A stretch of DNA of 26,881 bases from Pontiellaceae bacterium (GTDB lineage: Bacteria; Verrucomicrobiota; Kiritimatiellia; Kiritimatiellales; Tichowtungiaceae): the NCBI GenBank assembly GCA_025457785.1, contig JALOTS010000004.1:1-26881 (forward strand), read 5' to 3'. The position numbers and the translations under genes are program-made. This document shows, one piece after another, positions 16,782 to 24,672 of this stretch (its first letter is position 1; every line of letters begins with the position of its first letter). The notes under the pieces were generated by a model. That model was not told the origin of the DNA, did not search any database, and saw only the letters and a list, made by a program, of their open reading frames with translations.

Positions 16782-17480
16782 TCACTCCGCGTAGATCATT
16801 TTTTTGGTCATGCCGCCGTCAGCAACGAAGTTCTGGCCGGTGACAAATCCGGCGGAGAGCAGATAGTCCGCCAGTTCAGCGATATCCTGCGGGATGCCGA
16901 CCCGTCCGGCGGGATGCTGAAGACGATCAGCCTCGCTGTGAACAGCATTCTCGCGTGTTTCAATCCAGCCGGGACTGATGCAATTGACGCGCACATCCGG
17001 CCCGAGGCTGACCGCCAGCGCGTGCGTCAGCGCCACGACGCCGCCTTTCGAGGCCGCGTAGGCTTCGCTATCCGGCTCCGACATCAGAGCGCGGGTTGAG
17101 GCAATATTGACAATAGTCCCATTCGTTTGACGTAAAAACGGCGCGGCGTATTTGGCCATCAGAAAATATCCGGTCAGGTTGATTCCAAGCACGCGGTTCC
17201 ACTCCACCAGCGAAAGGTCTTCGACCTTAAATTTTTGAGATGTCCCGACCCCGGCGTTGTTGATTAGCGCATCAACCCGGCCAAAGCGTTCCATCGTTTT
17301 TGCTACGGCCCGCCGGGCGGTTTCTTCCAATGACGTGTCGCCGCAAACGGTTTCCAGCCGGTCGCCGGGAGCCATTTCTTGAATATCCACGGCCGTCACA
17401 TTCCAGCCCTGCGACAAAAAATGCTCCACGAGCCCGCGCCCGATGCCCTGTGCTCCGCCTGTAATGAGTATTGTTTTCAT
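16782..17480 (-). CDS. Short-chain dehydrogenase/reductase (SDR)
   Basis: A 232-residue classical SDR. The cofactor motif GGAQGIG lies at 8-14, NNAG at 74-77, catalytic S128 follows in NIAST, and YAASK at 141-145 supplies the tyrosine and lysine. The acceptor-side loop CISPGWIET is also typical. It would oxidise or reduce a hydroxyl/keto substrate with NAD(P)(H); D32 after the second strand suggests NAD(H) preference. The substrate is not evident. Its ATG lies two bases after the mnmE stop, so it is the second gene of an mnmE-SDR operon and likely translationally coupled. Confidence 0.92.
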   Translation of the reverse strand: MKTILITGGAQGIGRGLVEHFLSQGWNVTAVDIQEMAPGDRLETVCGDTSLEETARRAVAKTMERFGRVDALINNAGVGTSQKFKVEDLSLVEWNRVLGINLTGYFLMAKYAAPFLRQTNGTIVNIASTRALMSEPDSEAYAASKGGVVALTHALAVSLGPDVRVNCISPGWIETRENAVHSEADRLQHPAGRVGIPQDIAELADYLLSAGFVTGQNFVADGGMTKKMIYAE

Positions 17481-17482
17481 GA

Positions 17483-18853
17483 TTATTTTCCGATGCAGAA
17501 ACGAGAGAAAATGTTGTTCAGCAATTCGTTGTGATAGACGCGGCCCGTAACCTGACCGAGCGCCTCAAGAGCGGCGCGTAAATGTTCCGCCGCAGTAGCG
17601 GCACCCGGTTCGCCCTCTTCGGCGATTCGGGCACGGGCCTGAATCAGCTCGGTTCGCGCACGTTCGAGCAGGTTGCGGTGTCGTTCGGAAATTACAGCAT
17701 GTGCCGGAGCATCCAAATTTACGCCCGCTTCAAGTTTTTCGGCAATGGCCTCTTTCACTTGAGCCACCCCGACACCTGTAATCAAAGAGGTTTCTACTAT
17801 TTGAATATTCGTTATTGGATATTGGATATTGGTTATTTTCCTGTCGGCTTTATTTAAAACAACAACCGTGCGAGAGGGATTTAATTTGGCAAGATGTGCG
17901 ATGTCTTCGGCTGAAACCGGCGCGGATGCGTCGATGAGATAGACCGCAATGTCGGCGGCGGCGGAATGGGCGTGCGTGCGGCGGATGCCCTCCTGCTCAA
18001 TCCGGCATTCGGTTTCACGCAGTCCGGCCGTATCGAAAATCCGCAGCGGCACACCGTCGAGAACCAGCGTTTCTTCAATGATATCGCGCGTGGTTCCGGC
18101 GATATCCGTTACAATCGCACGATCGGCGCCGAGCAGCGCGTTGAACAACGTCGATTTGCCGGCATTGGGGCGGCCCATGATGACAACGCGCGCTCCTTCG
18201 CGCAGCAGGCGGCCTTCATCCCAGGTGGCCAGCAGATTTTCCAAATCCCGGAAACATTGATCCAGTTTTTTTCCAAGGACAGGAAACACGTCATCCGGCA
18301 GCTCGTCTTCGACAAAGTCGAGCGTGGTTTCAATATCGGCGGCGGTTTCCATCAGACCGTCGTAGAGCGCGTTGAACTGTTTGCTGAGTCCGCCTTCAAG
18401 CTGTTCAAAGGCGGCCCGGGCGGCGCGGTCGCTTTGCGCATGAATCAGATCGGCAACAGCTTCAGCTTGGACCAAGTCCATTTTCCCGTTAAGGAAAGCG
18501 CGTTTCGTGAACTCGCCCGGCTCGGCCATGCGCGCGCCGGAATCGAGGCAGCGGCGCAGAATTTTTTTCAGGACAACCGGCCCGCCGTGCCCCTGAATTT
18601 CGACGGTATCTTCGCCGGTATAACTGCGCGGAGCCCGGAAAATCAGGCAGAGCGCTTCGTCGATTTCGATGCCATCCGCATCCAGGACTTTTCCATGCAG
18701 AAAGGTTCCGCCTTTAGCAGATGACGGCCGTTCCAATGATTGGAAAATCTCGTCGGCGATTTTCCAGACCATGGAACCGCTGACGCGGACGATCCCAACC
18801 CCGCCCTGTCCGGGCGGCGTTGCAATGGCGGCGATGGTGTCGGTAGCGCTCAT
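17483..18853 (-). CDS. mnmE: tRNA modification GTPase MnmE (TrmE)
   Basis: The 456-residue protein has the whole MnmE plan: an N-terminal folate-binding domain (DTIAAIATPPGQGGVGIVRV), a helical domain, and an inserted G domain with GRPNAGKST at 227-235, DTAG at 274-277 and NKAD at 334-337. It ends in CIGK, the conserved C-terminal cysteine motif. With MnmG it builds the 5-carboxymethylaminomethyl group on wobble uridine 34 of certain tRNAs. I chose the ATG at 18853, because AGGTGAAG precedes it and family members start close to DTIAA; a GTG at 18865 is also open. Residues 340-351 (ITNIQYPITNIQ) form a small tandem repeat just after the NKAD motif, absent from usual family members. Confidence 0.96.
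   Translation of the reverse strand: MSATDTIAAIATPPGQGGVGIVRVSGSMVWKIADEIFQSLERPSSAKGGTFLHGKVLDADGIEIDEALCLIFRAPRSYTGEDTVEIQGHGGPVVLKKILRRCLDSGARMAEPGEFTKRAFLNGKMDLVQAEAVADLIHAQSDRAARAAFEQLEGGLSKQFNALYDGLMETAADIETTLDFVEDELPDDVFPVLGKKLDQCFRDLENLLATWDEGRLLREGARVVIMGRPNAGKSTLFNALLGADRAIVTDIAGTTRDIIEETLVLDGVPLRIFDTAGLRETECRIEQEGIRRTHAHSAAADIAVYLIDASAPVSAEDIAHLAKLNPSRTVVVLNKADRKITNIQYPITNIQIVETSLITGVGVAQVKEAIAEKLEAGVNLDAPAHAVISERHRNLLERARTELIQARARIAEEGEPGAATAAEHLRAALEALGQVTGRVYHNELLNNIFSRFCIGK
17801..17835. repeat. In-frame 21-base-period repeat inside mnmE
   Basis: On the coding strand ATAACCAATATCCAA and ATAACGAATATTCAA are 21 bases apart, and a TATTGGA word repeats on the plus strand. It encodes ITNIQYPITNIQ between the G4 motif and the G5 region of MnmE. 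Its simple A/T-rich text contrasts with the GC-rich gene around it. Confidence 0.75.
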
Positions 18854-18871
18854 TAAATTCTTCACCTGGAA

Positions 18872-18900
18872 AATCTACCATTTCTGCGCAGCAAAAAAAG
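18872..18900. repeat. 29-bp direct repeat, copy 1, upstream of mnmE
   Basis: AATCTACCATTTCTGCGCAG followed by CAAAAAAAG. It is repeated at 18925-18953 with one C/T change. It contains the self-complementary octamer CTGCGCAG. It lies upstream of mnmE, between it and the end of the LamG gene. Confidence 0.9.
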
Positions 18901-18908
18901 GATGTTTA

Positions 18909-18928
18909 GATTCTTCGATAAAAGAATC
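18909..18928. repeat. Palindromic repeat, TTCGATA-loop family, copy C
   Basis: GATTCTTCGATAAAAGAATC pairs over seven bases around a six-base loop. It lies between the two 29-bp direct repeats and overlaps the second by four bases. Related to 1405-1424 and 2256-2275. Confidence 0.75.
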
Positions 18929-18953
18929 TATCATTTCTGCGCAGCAAAAAAAG
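18925..18953. repeat. 29-bp direct repeat, copy 2
   Basis: Matches 18872-18900 at 28 of 29 positions. After it comes GCTGCCTTGG; GCTGCCTTGG also precedes palindrome copy A at 1397-1406. The repeat unit may therefore be longer than the hairpin itself. Confidence 0.9.
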
Positions 18954-18993
18954 CTGCCTTGGTTTCGGGATGTTCCGGGTTTTCCGTGGTGTC

Positions 18994-21900
18994 CTATTTT
19001 TCTTCAACAGACAGCTCGATGTTATCGAAATAGACTGTGCCAGCCATGTTCTCACTGGCAAAAAGTCGTAATACTACCGAGGTGTGATCCCCGCTGTTAA
19101 ACGTGCCTTTGTGTTGAGTCCATCCGCTGTTCGCAGACGAAATCACAACCTGCGCCTGCCCGTCCCCGTCAAATACATCATCGGTATCGAGAACGACCGT
19201 GCCAGCTTTGAGATCCTCCGCGTTGTACCAGAAGCTAATGGAATAGGTTGTGTTGGTTTCGATCGCCATGGTTTTTTTCATCGGAGCACACGGCCCCGCG
19301 ACTTGCAGAGATCGGCGGCCATGCGCAGCCTTATTGGTTGTCACCGACATGTCCTTGGCGAGATCCCAAAACATGACGGTGTCCCCGCCGAATTCAAAGG
19401 AGCCGTTCAGCACCAGATTGTGCGGAGCGTCTTTCGGGAGTTCATTCACCGCGATGTCAAAACGCTGCGTAACCGTCTGCGTTCCGGCGCTGACTTGAAG
19501 GATGACCTCATGCGTCCCGATGTCTTCGCGTCGCGGCGTTCCCCGCAGCACGCCGGACGGTGAATAAAAATGGAGCCAGGCCGGAATTTTTATGCCGCTG
19601 TAAACAACCTCACCTCCGTCCGGGTCCTGCGCGGTCAGCGTGTAGATATAGGGATGATCCTCTTCAATATCGGTTCCGGGCCGCGATAAAATCCCGGGCG
19701 CAGCGTCCGCCTGATCCGGATCAGGGAGCGGGCTGCCGGTTTTACACAGACGGAAAATCTGATGATCCGTCATGGCATAGTCATAGACCGCCGCCGATTT
19801 CATTTCGCCGGTGAATCGGGGCGTGACCTTATAGGCGGGATAGCCGACGTTCATAAACGATGCCCGCTCTGCCGGGAAGGCGCTCTTGAACATCAGGGCC
19901 GCGCTCTGTTTGAGTTTTCCGTCCAGATAGAAATGAACCGTGACGGGCAGCATCGTGAGAGCGATATGATGCCACTGATTATCCTTGAGTTCTGCGGCCT
20001 TGAACTTCGCCGTTCCGACCCAGCCAACATCTAAAACCAGCTCGTCGCCTTCCAAATACAGGATCATCGCGCCTTTATCCCACCTCTCGCCCTCATCAGG
20101 GAGAAGGCTGAGCAGTGTTCCGTTTGTATCGGTTTTCATCCACACGGACCACGTCATCGATTTGGCCCGCCGGATGGCTTCGCGCGTTTTAATTTTGATC
20201 CGCTCATTCACGTCATATCGGCCAATCCATTGTGCAACCGGGTCGCGGACTGCGATTGGCGCCCGCACTTTCAGCGGCTCCCGCCAGCCGCCCCAGGTGT
20301 CCGGCTTGCAGAGTTCTGCCGCCGGAGCGGTGAATTTTTTATCCGGTTTGGCCCCGCTGATCGTAAATTCGACCGGTCTCACCGATTCAAGTTCTGCCCA
20401 GATCACCAGCGTATCGGTGCCGTCCGTATCGACGAATGTTCCCTGCCGGATATCCGCGGCTTCCGCCCCGGAAATTTTCACGTCCGCCTTGCCGGTGTGT
20501 CCCCAGTTTTTGACGGAGAAGCAGATGTTGACGATCGGATGTTCCTCATGCGCATTCACCCGAACGGTCATTTGACCGTCCCTGGCCACGAGCGGATAGT
20601 CGCGTTTCGCTTGGTCATATCCAATCGCCTCGCATCCGGACACGGCCTGAATCCCGGGAGCCTGCGCCCAGGATTTGGTGAGTTTGATCAACTCCTCCGG
20701 CCCCATCCGGCTCATACCTTCCAAAAACAGCTTGCGCTTATACGGGGTGTCGCTGTTCCAGACATCCTGCTCCGTACCCTCGAAATGGGTCAGCGAGCTG
20801 TGCGCGGTCCGGTCCGGAAAGCTGGCGTAGCGTCCGTCGGACGGCATCTGCGCAACCGGCCAGTGGTTCCACGAAGGGAACACCGAATACGGGGTGACTT
20901 CACCGCTGTACACGCCGCCGCTCGTTTTCACGCCGCCCGCGATGGTAAAGGGATCGTACTCGCCTTTGTATTGAATTTCATGAGCCCGAACCCCGGAGTA
21001 ATTGACGTTTTTAGGCGGACCGTTGGTCCAGGAATACCGTCGGACTTCGCCTTCGAGCGTAGTAAGTTCCAGCGCGGGATCGACCTCGATCACGCTTTCC
21101 GGATGCTGATCCGGTCCGGTGATCACCATGCCTTCCTGAAACTCATGGTAGCTGCTGCAATCGCTCCAGACCCGCGCCTCTTTGACGGCCACTCCGTCCG
21201 GGTAGATAGTATAGCACCAATCGCCCCAGTCGCCCCAGCCCGTCATGGAATCAAAATTTGCGATGGTGTGTTTTACATCCACCAGCGGATAGCGCCATTC
21301 AATCACAGCGCGGGCCGGCGTGTTTTCAATAATTTTCGCGTGGTTGGAAAACGACTCCTTATCGGACATCGGCTCCATGCATCCTTCGCCGCCGGAGCGG
21401 CTCCAGGTTTCATTAAACTCGTTGCTGTACCATTCGCCCAGCTCATTCACGAGCATGGGAATAAAACAGGTGCCGCGCCAGAACACAAAACGGGTTGGAT
21501 GTTTGTCAAACTCGACCACCACATCCGGATGTGCACCGAACCGGAACAGGCCGTCCCACGTATCATAAAACTTCAGATGCGTATAATAGGCGCCGAACTT
21601 GCCGGTATTCAGCCCGGCGGGAAGAACGCGCTGCTCCAGATCGGGATTCTGACACAACTCCGGCTCCGGTTTGAGCAACGCATAGGACTTTGCAATCAAC
21701 GTTGGACTCAGCGCATCATCATAAATTCGGACTTCATCAATCAGTCCGTCGAACGAAAACTGTCCCTCAAAGGTGCTGGCGCGAACCGGATCGGAGGGGC
21801 GCATAACTTTTCCCTGTCCGATCTGAACCGGCGCACGGCTGACCGACAGGTCTCCGCTGACCGCATTCGTCTCCCCGCTGAGTTCTCCGTTCACAAAAAC

Positions 21901-23058
21901 CCGCAGCAGCCCGCTCCTTTTTTCGTACGTCCCGGCCACGTGAACCCACTGCCTGCGCTCCAATTGCGCCGATGAATCAACCCGGTAAATCTGACCGTCA
22001 ATGTTCACGCACATTCTGACGTGCCCGTGCGGGCCGATCCCGAGATAATAACTTTCTTTGTGACCCTGTTGAATCACCGGAGCCCAGTTCCAGGGATACG
22101 CCCCGATCGCAACCCATCCTTCCAGTGTAACGGATCCGGTGATCGCCGGGGCCGACTCCGCCGGCAGGCGAACCACACTGTGATACCCGTCGAACGCCAG
22201 CACGGTTCCGGAAATGCCTTTTTTCCAATACGTTTTACCGCCTGCCACCGCACATAGACTTTCGCCGATTTCTTCCCGCGTGATGTCCCCTGCCCCTTCA
22301 TCAAACCGCCAATTTGCAACCGGTTTTGCAACCGAGTTTGACTTTACCGGATTCCCGGCAACGACACTCGCCTTGCCCGACGCAGGCAATCTCATTATCT
22401 CTTTAAGAACTGAAACGTCGCCACTATCCGCCGACCGCACGACTCCCTTTCCGCTCAACTGACAGCTATGAAACGTCACACTCTCCGGATTACTCCAATC
22501 GTCAAGCTTCTCGGTTCCTCGCCGGAACGCACGTGTCAACGTGCCATCCGGTTTAAGCATAAAATACTCATCGACAAACCGGGCGGGATCAACCGGATCT
22601 TTGACCGTAAGGTCACCCGCATTGACGGCGTTATAATGCGGATTCGTTCCTTCAAACTTCGGAAGATAGCGCCAGTGAATCACCGCCCGCTCCGGCGAGC
22701 TCTCAATGATTTTCACAACCGAATAGGTGTTTACATTATCCGGACGTTCTTTCGGGCCGTCACCGGAACGTTCTGTCAGTTCATCCAAAAAGAATTTCCG
22801 TCCGTTCACGTCCCAGTACGGCAGATAACTTGACCCGCGCCAGAACACCAGCCGTCCATTGTCCGGGCCCACATCACGCACAACGATATCGGCGTACGGG
22901 CCGGTACGGGAAACTTTTTCAAACGCCTCGCCGGAATCAATCTTTGTGTAGTAAGCGCCAAATTCGGCGGCGGCATGTCCGGCCAGAATCACAAGTGCCA
23001 TGCCGAACATCAGACCCCGTCCGCATCGCGGCAGCTTGAACCATTCCTTTTTCTTCAC
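18994..23058 (-). CDS. Very large exported protein with LamG-type and carbohydrate-binding-like domains
   Basis: The 1354-residue protein begins at GTG 23058, preceded by GAGGAG. Its signal peptide is basic, then LMFGMALVILAGHAAA. An unknown module starting FGAYYT (about 32-140) recurs at about 475-590, sharing FGAYYT, D-V/I-VV and VFWRG. A LamG/concanavalin domain lies at about 245-440 (VANWRFDEGAG, VTLEGWV, QWVHVAGTYE, LIDEVRIYDDAL). A second lies near 930-1090 (MTWSVWMKT, QWHHIALTM). A putative Ig-like domain with PAWLHFYSPSGVLRGTP follows, and a CBM-like C-terminal domain with LVLNGSFEFGG ends the protein. I see no catalytic site. A role in binding or degrading polysaccharide outside the cell or in the periplasm is inferred. 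The PQQ-propeller gene lies 150 bases upstream on the same strand. Confidence 0.88.
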   Translation of the reverse strand: MKKKEWFKLPRCGRGLMFGMALVILAGHAAAEFGAYYTKIDSGEAFEKVSRTGPYADIVVRDVGPDNGRLVFWRGSSYLPYWDVNGRKFFLDELTERSGDGPKERPDNVNTYSVVKIIESSPERAVIHWRYLPKFEGTNPHYNAVNAGDLTVKDPVDPARFVDEYFMLKPDGTLTRAFRRGTEKLDDWSNPESVTFHSCQLSGKGVVRSADSGDVSVLKEIMRLPASGKASVVAGNPVKSNSVAKPVANWRFDEGAGDITREEIGESLCAVAGGKTYWKKGISGTVLAFDGYHSVVRLPAESAPAITGSVTLEGWVAIGAYPWNWAPVIQQGHKESYYLGIGPHGHVRMCVNIDGQIYRVDSSAQLERRQWVHVAGTYEKRSGLLRVFVNGELSGETNAVSGDLSVSRAPVQIGQGKVMRPSDPVRASTFEGQFSFDGLIDEVRIYDDALSPTLIAKSYALLKPEPELCQNPDLEQRVLPAGLNTGKFGAYYTHLKFYDTWDGLFRFGAHPDVVVEFDKHPTRFVFWRGTCFIPMLVNELGEWYSNEFNETWSRSGGEGCMEPMSDKESFSNHAKIIENTPARAVIEWRYPLVDVKHTIANFDSMTGWGDWGDWCYTIYPDGVAVKEARVWSDCSSYHEFQEGMVITGPDQHPESVIEVDPALELTTLEGEVRRYSWTNGPPKNVNYSGVRAHEIQYKGEYDPFTIAGGVKTSGGVYSGEVTPYSVFPSWNHWPVAQMPSDGRYASFPDRTAHSSLTHFEGTEQDVWNSDTPYKRKLFLEGMSRMGPEELIKLTKSWAQAPGIQAVSGCEAIGYDQAKRDYPLVARDGQMTVRVNAHEEHPIVNICFSVKNWGHTGKADVKISGAEAADIRQGTFVDTDGTDTLVIWAELESVRPVEFTISGAKPDKKFTAPAAELCKPDTWGGWREPLKVRAPIAVRDPVAQWIGRYDVNERIKIKTREAIRRAKSMTWSVWMKTDTNGTLLSLLPDEGERWDKGAMILYLEGDELVLDVGWVGTAKFKAAELKDNQWHHIALTMLPVTVHFYLDGKLKQSAALMFKSAFPAERASFMNVGYPAYKVTPRFTGEMKSAAVYDYAMTDHQIFRLCKTGSPLPDPDQADAAPGILSRPGTDIEEDHPYIYTLTAQDPDGGEVVYSGIKIPAWLHFYSPSGVLRGTPRREDIGTHEVILQVSAGTQTVTQRFDIAVNELPKDAPHNLVLNGSFEFGGDTVMFWDLAKDMSVTTNKAAHGRRSLQVAGPCAPMKKTMAIETNTTYSISFWYNAEDLKAGTVVLDTDDVFDGDGQAQVVISSANSGWTQHKGTFNSGDHTSVVLRLFASENMAGTVYFDNIELSVEEK

Positions 23059-23208
23059 AACAAACTCCTCTCAACAGTGCGCGTATTAAATCACAGTGTA
23101 CAAGCGCAGCCAACGCCACATACGAAAAAACAATTACCGGAAACAAAGGAACCACCGACTCCCTGTCCGTGGCAAAAATAAATTCTTACCTGCGTTTGCC
23201 AATGCAGA

Positions 23209-24561
23209 TCAAAGCTGCGGAACCGCCTGCATTTTGGACGGGGATGAGCCAAATGCGCTCACTGTTCCATCATCCGCGCCAACAACAATCATTCCGCCGA
23301 TTAATGCAGGCGAGCTGATTTCATCGCTGATTTGTTTCGACCACAACTTCTGTCCGTCCTTCAGACTCAGCAGGTAGAGCACACCGTCTGCGGAAACGGC
23401 AACCTGATTCTGCGCCACGACCGGCGAGGTCGGCAGCCCGCCGGTTTCAAAGATCCAAAGCGTTTTCCCCTGCTCGCGATCAACCGCATAAACGAAACCG
23501 TTGTCAGACGAATAGATCACCTGATTCTGCGTTACCGCCGGAGTGGAAAACGTTTGATCCATCGACTCGCGGCTATTCCAAACCATTTCACCGGTTGCCG
23601 CATTCGCACAAACCAACTGCCCGTCGCGCGCACCGGCAAAAGCCAGGTCGCCTGCGATTGCCGTGCCGCCCGCCACCTGCGCGTCGCCGCCGATCTCAAT
23701 ATCGCGCAGACGTGTTCCGTCCGCCGTCGAATAAACATGCAGTGCCGACAGGCAACTGCCGAAAACAACCCGTCCGCCGCCGATACCCGGCGAGCCGTCG
23801 GCCCGCCCGACTCCATCGGTTTTCCACAGGCGGAGGCCTGTTTTACTATCCACCGTGTGCAGCGCACCCTCCGATTGATCCAGTACAACAACCGCACTCA
23901 TTTCTTCTCTTTGCGTCTTCGCGTCTTCGCGGTCAAAAGTCTTTTCGCCCGCAATAACATTCGGCGAACCGGTAATGATCCCGCCGGTTTCGTAACGCCA
24001 TTTTTCCTCGCCGGTTTCTGCATCGAGCGCAATCAATGTGCCGCGTGATGTTCCGGCAAACACCAGCCCGTCCGCACAGAACAGCGGCGCATCAAACTGA
24101 ACCGGCATCTCGGCACCGGCATCATTGGTACGCGTGAACCCTTTTTTCCAGCGTTCGGAACCGGTCAGATCGAGCGCAATCACCTGTCCCTTTTTCGCCG
24201 TGAAAAAAATCCGCTCGCCGTCCGACACCGGCGTGGCATAAACCGCGCCGCCGGCATTATAGCGCCAGATCAGCTCCGTCTGATCCGGCAGCGACATCCC
24301 GGAAACGCCGCGCAAATCCGCCCCGCCGTGATAAGTGTTCCAGTCCGCATGCACCGGCGAAACAAAACAGACAAACAAAACAGCCGCCAGAGTTGACCGC
24401 AAAAACAATCCGCGGCAAAAATTTAAATCAAAATAATTTGGGTCAAAATCATGGGAGGCCAAGAATACTGCATGAATAGAAATTATTGCCACTTCGTTGC
24501 TCCACATTCGTTGAGCCCAGCTCGACTTCGTCTCGGTTCTGTCCTTAATTGTTCTGATCAT
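23209..24561 (-). CDS. Exported PQQ-binding-like beta-propeller protein
   Basis: At least six propeller repeats of the type G.L.ALD..TG...W are visible, for example TLIALDAETGEEKWRYETGG and VYAVDREQGKTLWIFETGG. Such proteins resemble BamB and PQQ-enzyme propellers. Without further catalytic residues this one is best seen as a binding or scaffold propeller. I chose the ATG at 24561 because AGGAG precedes it at six bases; the frame is open further to 24609. The signal peptide (LRSTLAAVLFVCFVSPVHA) lies about 55 residues after that start. The DNA between start and signal peptide consists largely of repeat sequence (24485-24538 and the 16-base word at 24423-24438). A further repeat encodes DREDAKTQREE within the propeller. 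Gene order suggests transcription with the upstream glycosyltransferase gene. Confidence 0.88.
   Translation of the reverse strand: MIRTIKDRTETKSSWAQRMWSNEVAIISIHAVFLASHDFDPNYFDLNFCRGLFLRSTLAAVLFVCFVSPVHADWNTYHGGADLRGVSGMSLPDQTELIWRYNAGGAVYATPVSDGERIFFTAKKGQVIALDLTGSERWKKGFTRTNDAGAEMPVQFDAPLFCADGLVFAGTSRGTLIALDAETGEEKWRYETGGIITGSPNVIAGEKTFDREDAKTQREEMSAVVVLDQSEGALHTVDSKTGLRLWKTDGVGRADGSPGIGGGRVVFGSCLSALHVYSTADGTRLRDIEIGGDAQVAGGTAIAGDLAFAGARDGQLVCANAATGEMVWNSRESMDQTFSTPAVTQNQVIYSSDNGFVYAVDREQGKTLWIFETGGLPTSPVVAQNQVAVSADGVLYLLSLKDGQKLWSKQISDEISSPALIGGMIVVGADDGTVSAFGSSPSKMQAVPQL
23909..23935. repeat. AKTQR-type dispersed repeat inside the PQQ-propeller gene
   Basis: Contains GCGTCTTCGCGGTCA (23921-23935), identical to 24591-24605. 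On the coding strand it gives DREDAKTQREE in a loop between propeller strands. The GCGTCTTC unit is itself doubled here. Confidence 0.7.
24423..24438. repeat. 16-base shared word TTAAATCAAAATAATT
   Basis: Identical to 2198-2213, next to the palindromic repeat cluster near 2250. Here it is translated as NYFDLN in the N-terminal extension of the PQQ-propeller protein. An A/T-rich word of this length could match by chance more easily than the others. Confidence 0.4.
24485..24538. repeat. 54-bp dispersed repeat, copy 1 (PQQ-propeller gene 5' end)
   Basis: Matches 26002-26055 at 48 of 54 positions by eye, including an identical 24-base end from GCCCAGCTCG to CTCGGTT. Both copies are read in the same frame on the minus strand, giving TETKSSWAQRM here and TETKSSWAPRM in the other gene. 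Confidence 0.92.
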
Positions 24562-24579
24562 ATTCTCCTGCTTCCCATC

Positions 24580-24605
24580 TTTGCGCCGTTGCGTCTTCGC
24601 GGTCA
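24580..24605. repeat. AKTQR-type dispersed repeat upstream of the PQQ-propeller start
   Basis: TTTGCGCCGTTGCGTCTTCG plus CGGTCA; shares the last 15 bases with 23921-23935. On the minus strand its in-frame reading is MTAKTQRRK, just upstream of the chosen ATG. Confidence 0.7.
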
Positions 24606-24630
24606 TCATTCATCTCATCTACATTCTTTA

Positions 24631-24668
24631 AGCCGGATCTACGGGCGAATACGCCCTAAGTTCCGGCT
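24631..24668. terminator. Two-part hairpin just after the glycosyltransferase stop codon
   Basis: AGCCGGA (24631-24637) pairs with TCCGGCT (24662-24668), and an inner stem GGGCG/CGCCC (24643-24647, 24652-24656) closes an AATA loop. It starts about five bases beyond the stop codon of the minus-strand glycosyltransferase. There is no clear U-run after it, so it may weaken rather than end transcription, or protect the 3' end. Confidence 0.45.
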
Positions 24669-24672
24669 CTAC

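Noticed and set aside
20230..21975. Long plus-strand ORF (581 codons)
   Set aside because: It lies fully antisense to the LamG protein gene, has odd Arg/His/Pro-rich composition, and no domain. It is a shadow of a GC-rich gene.
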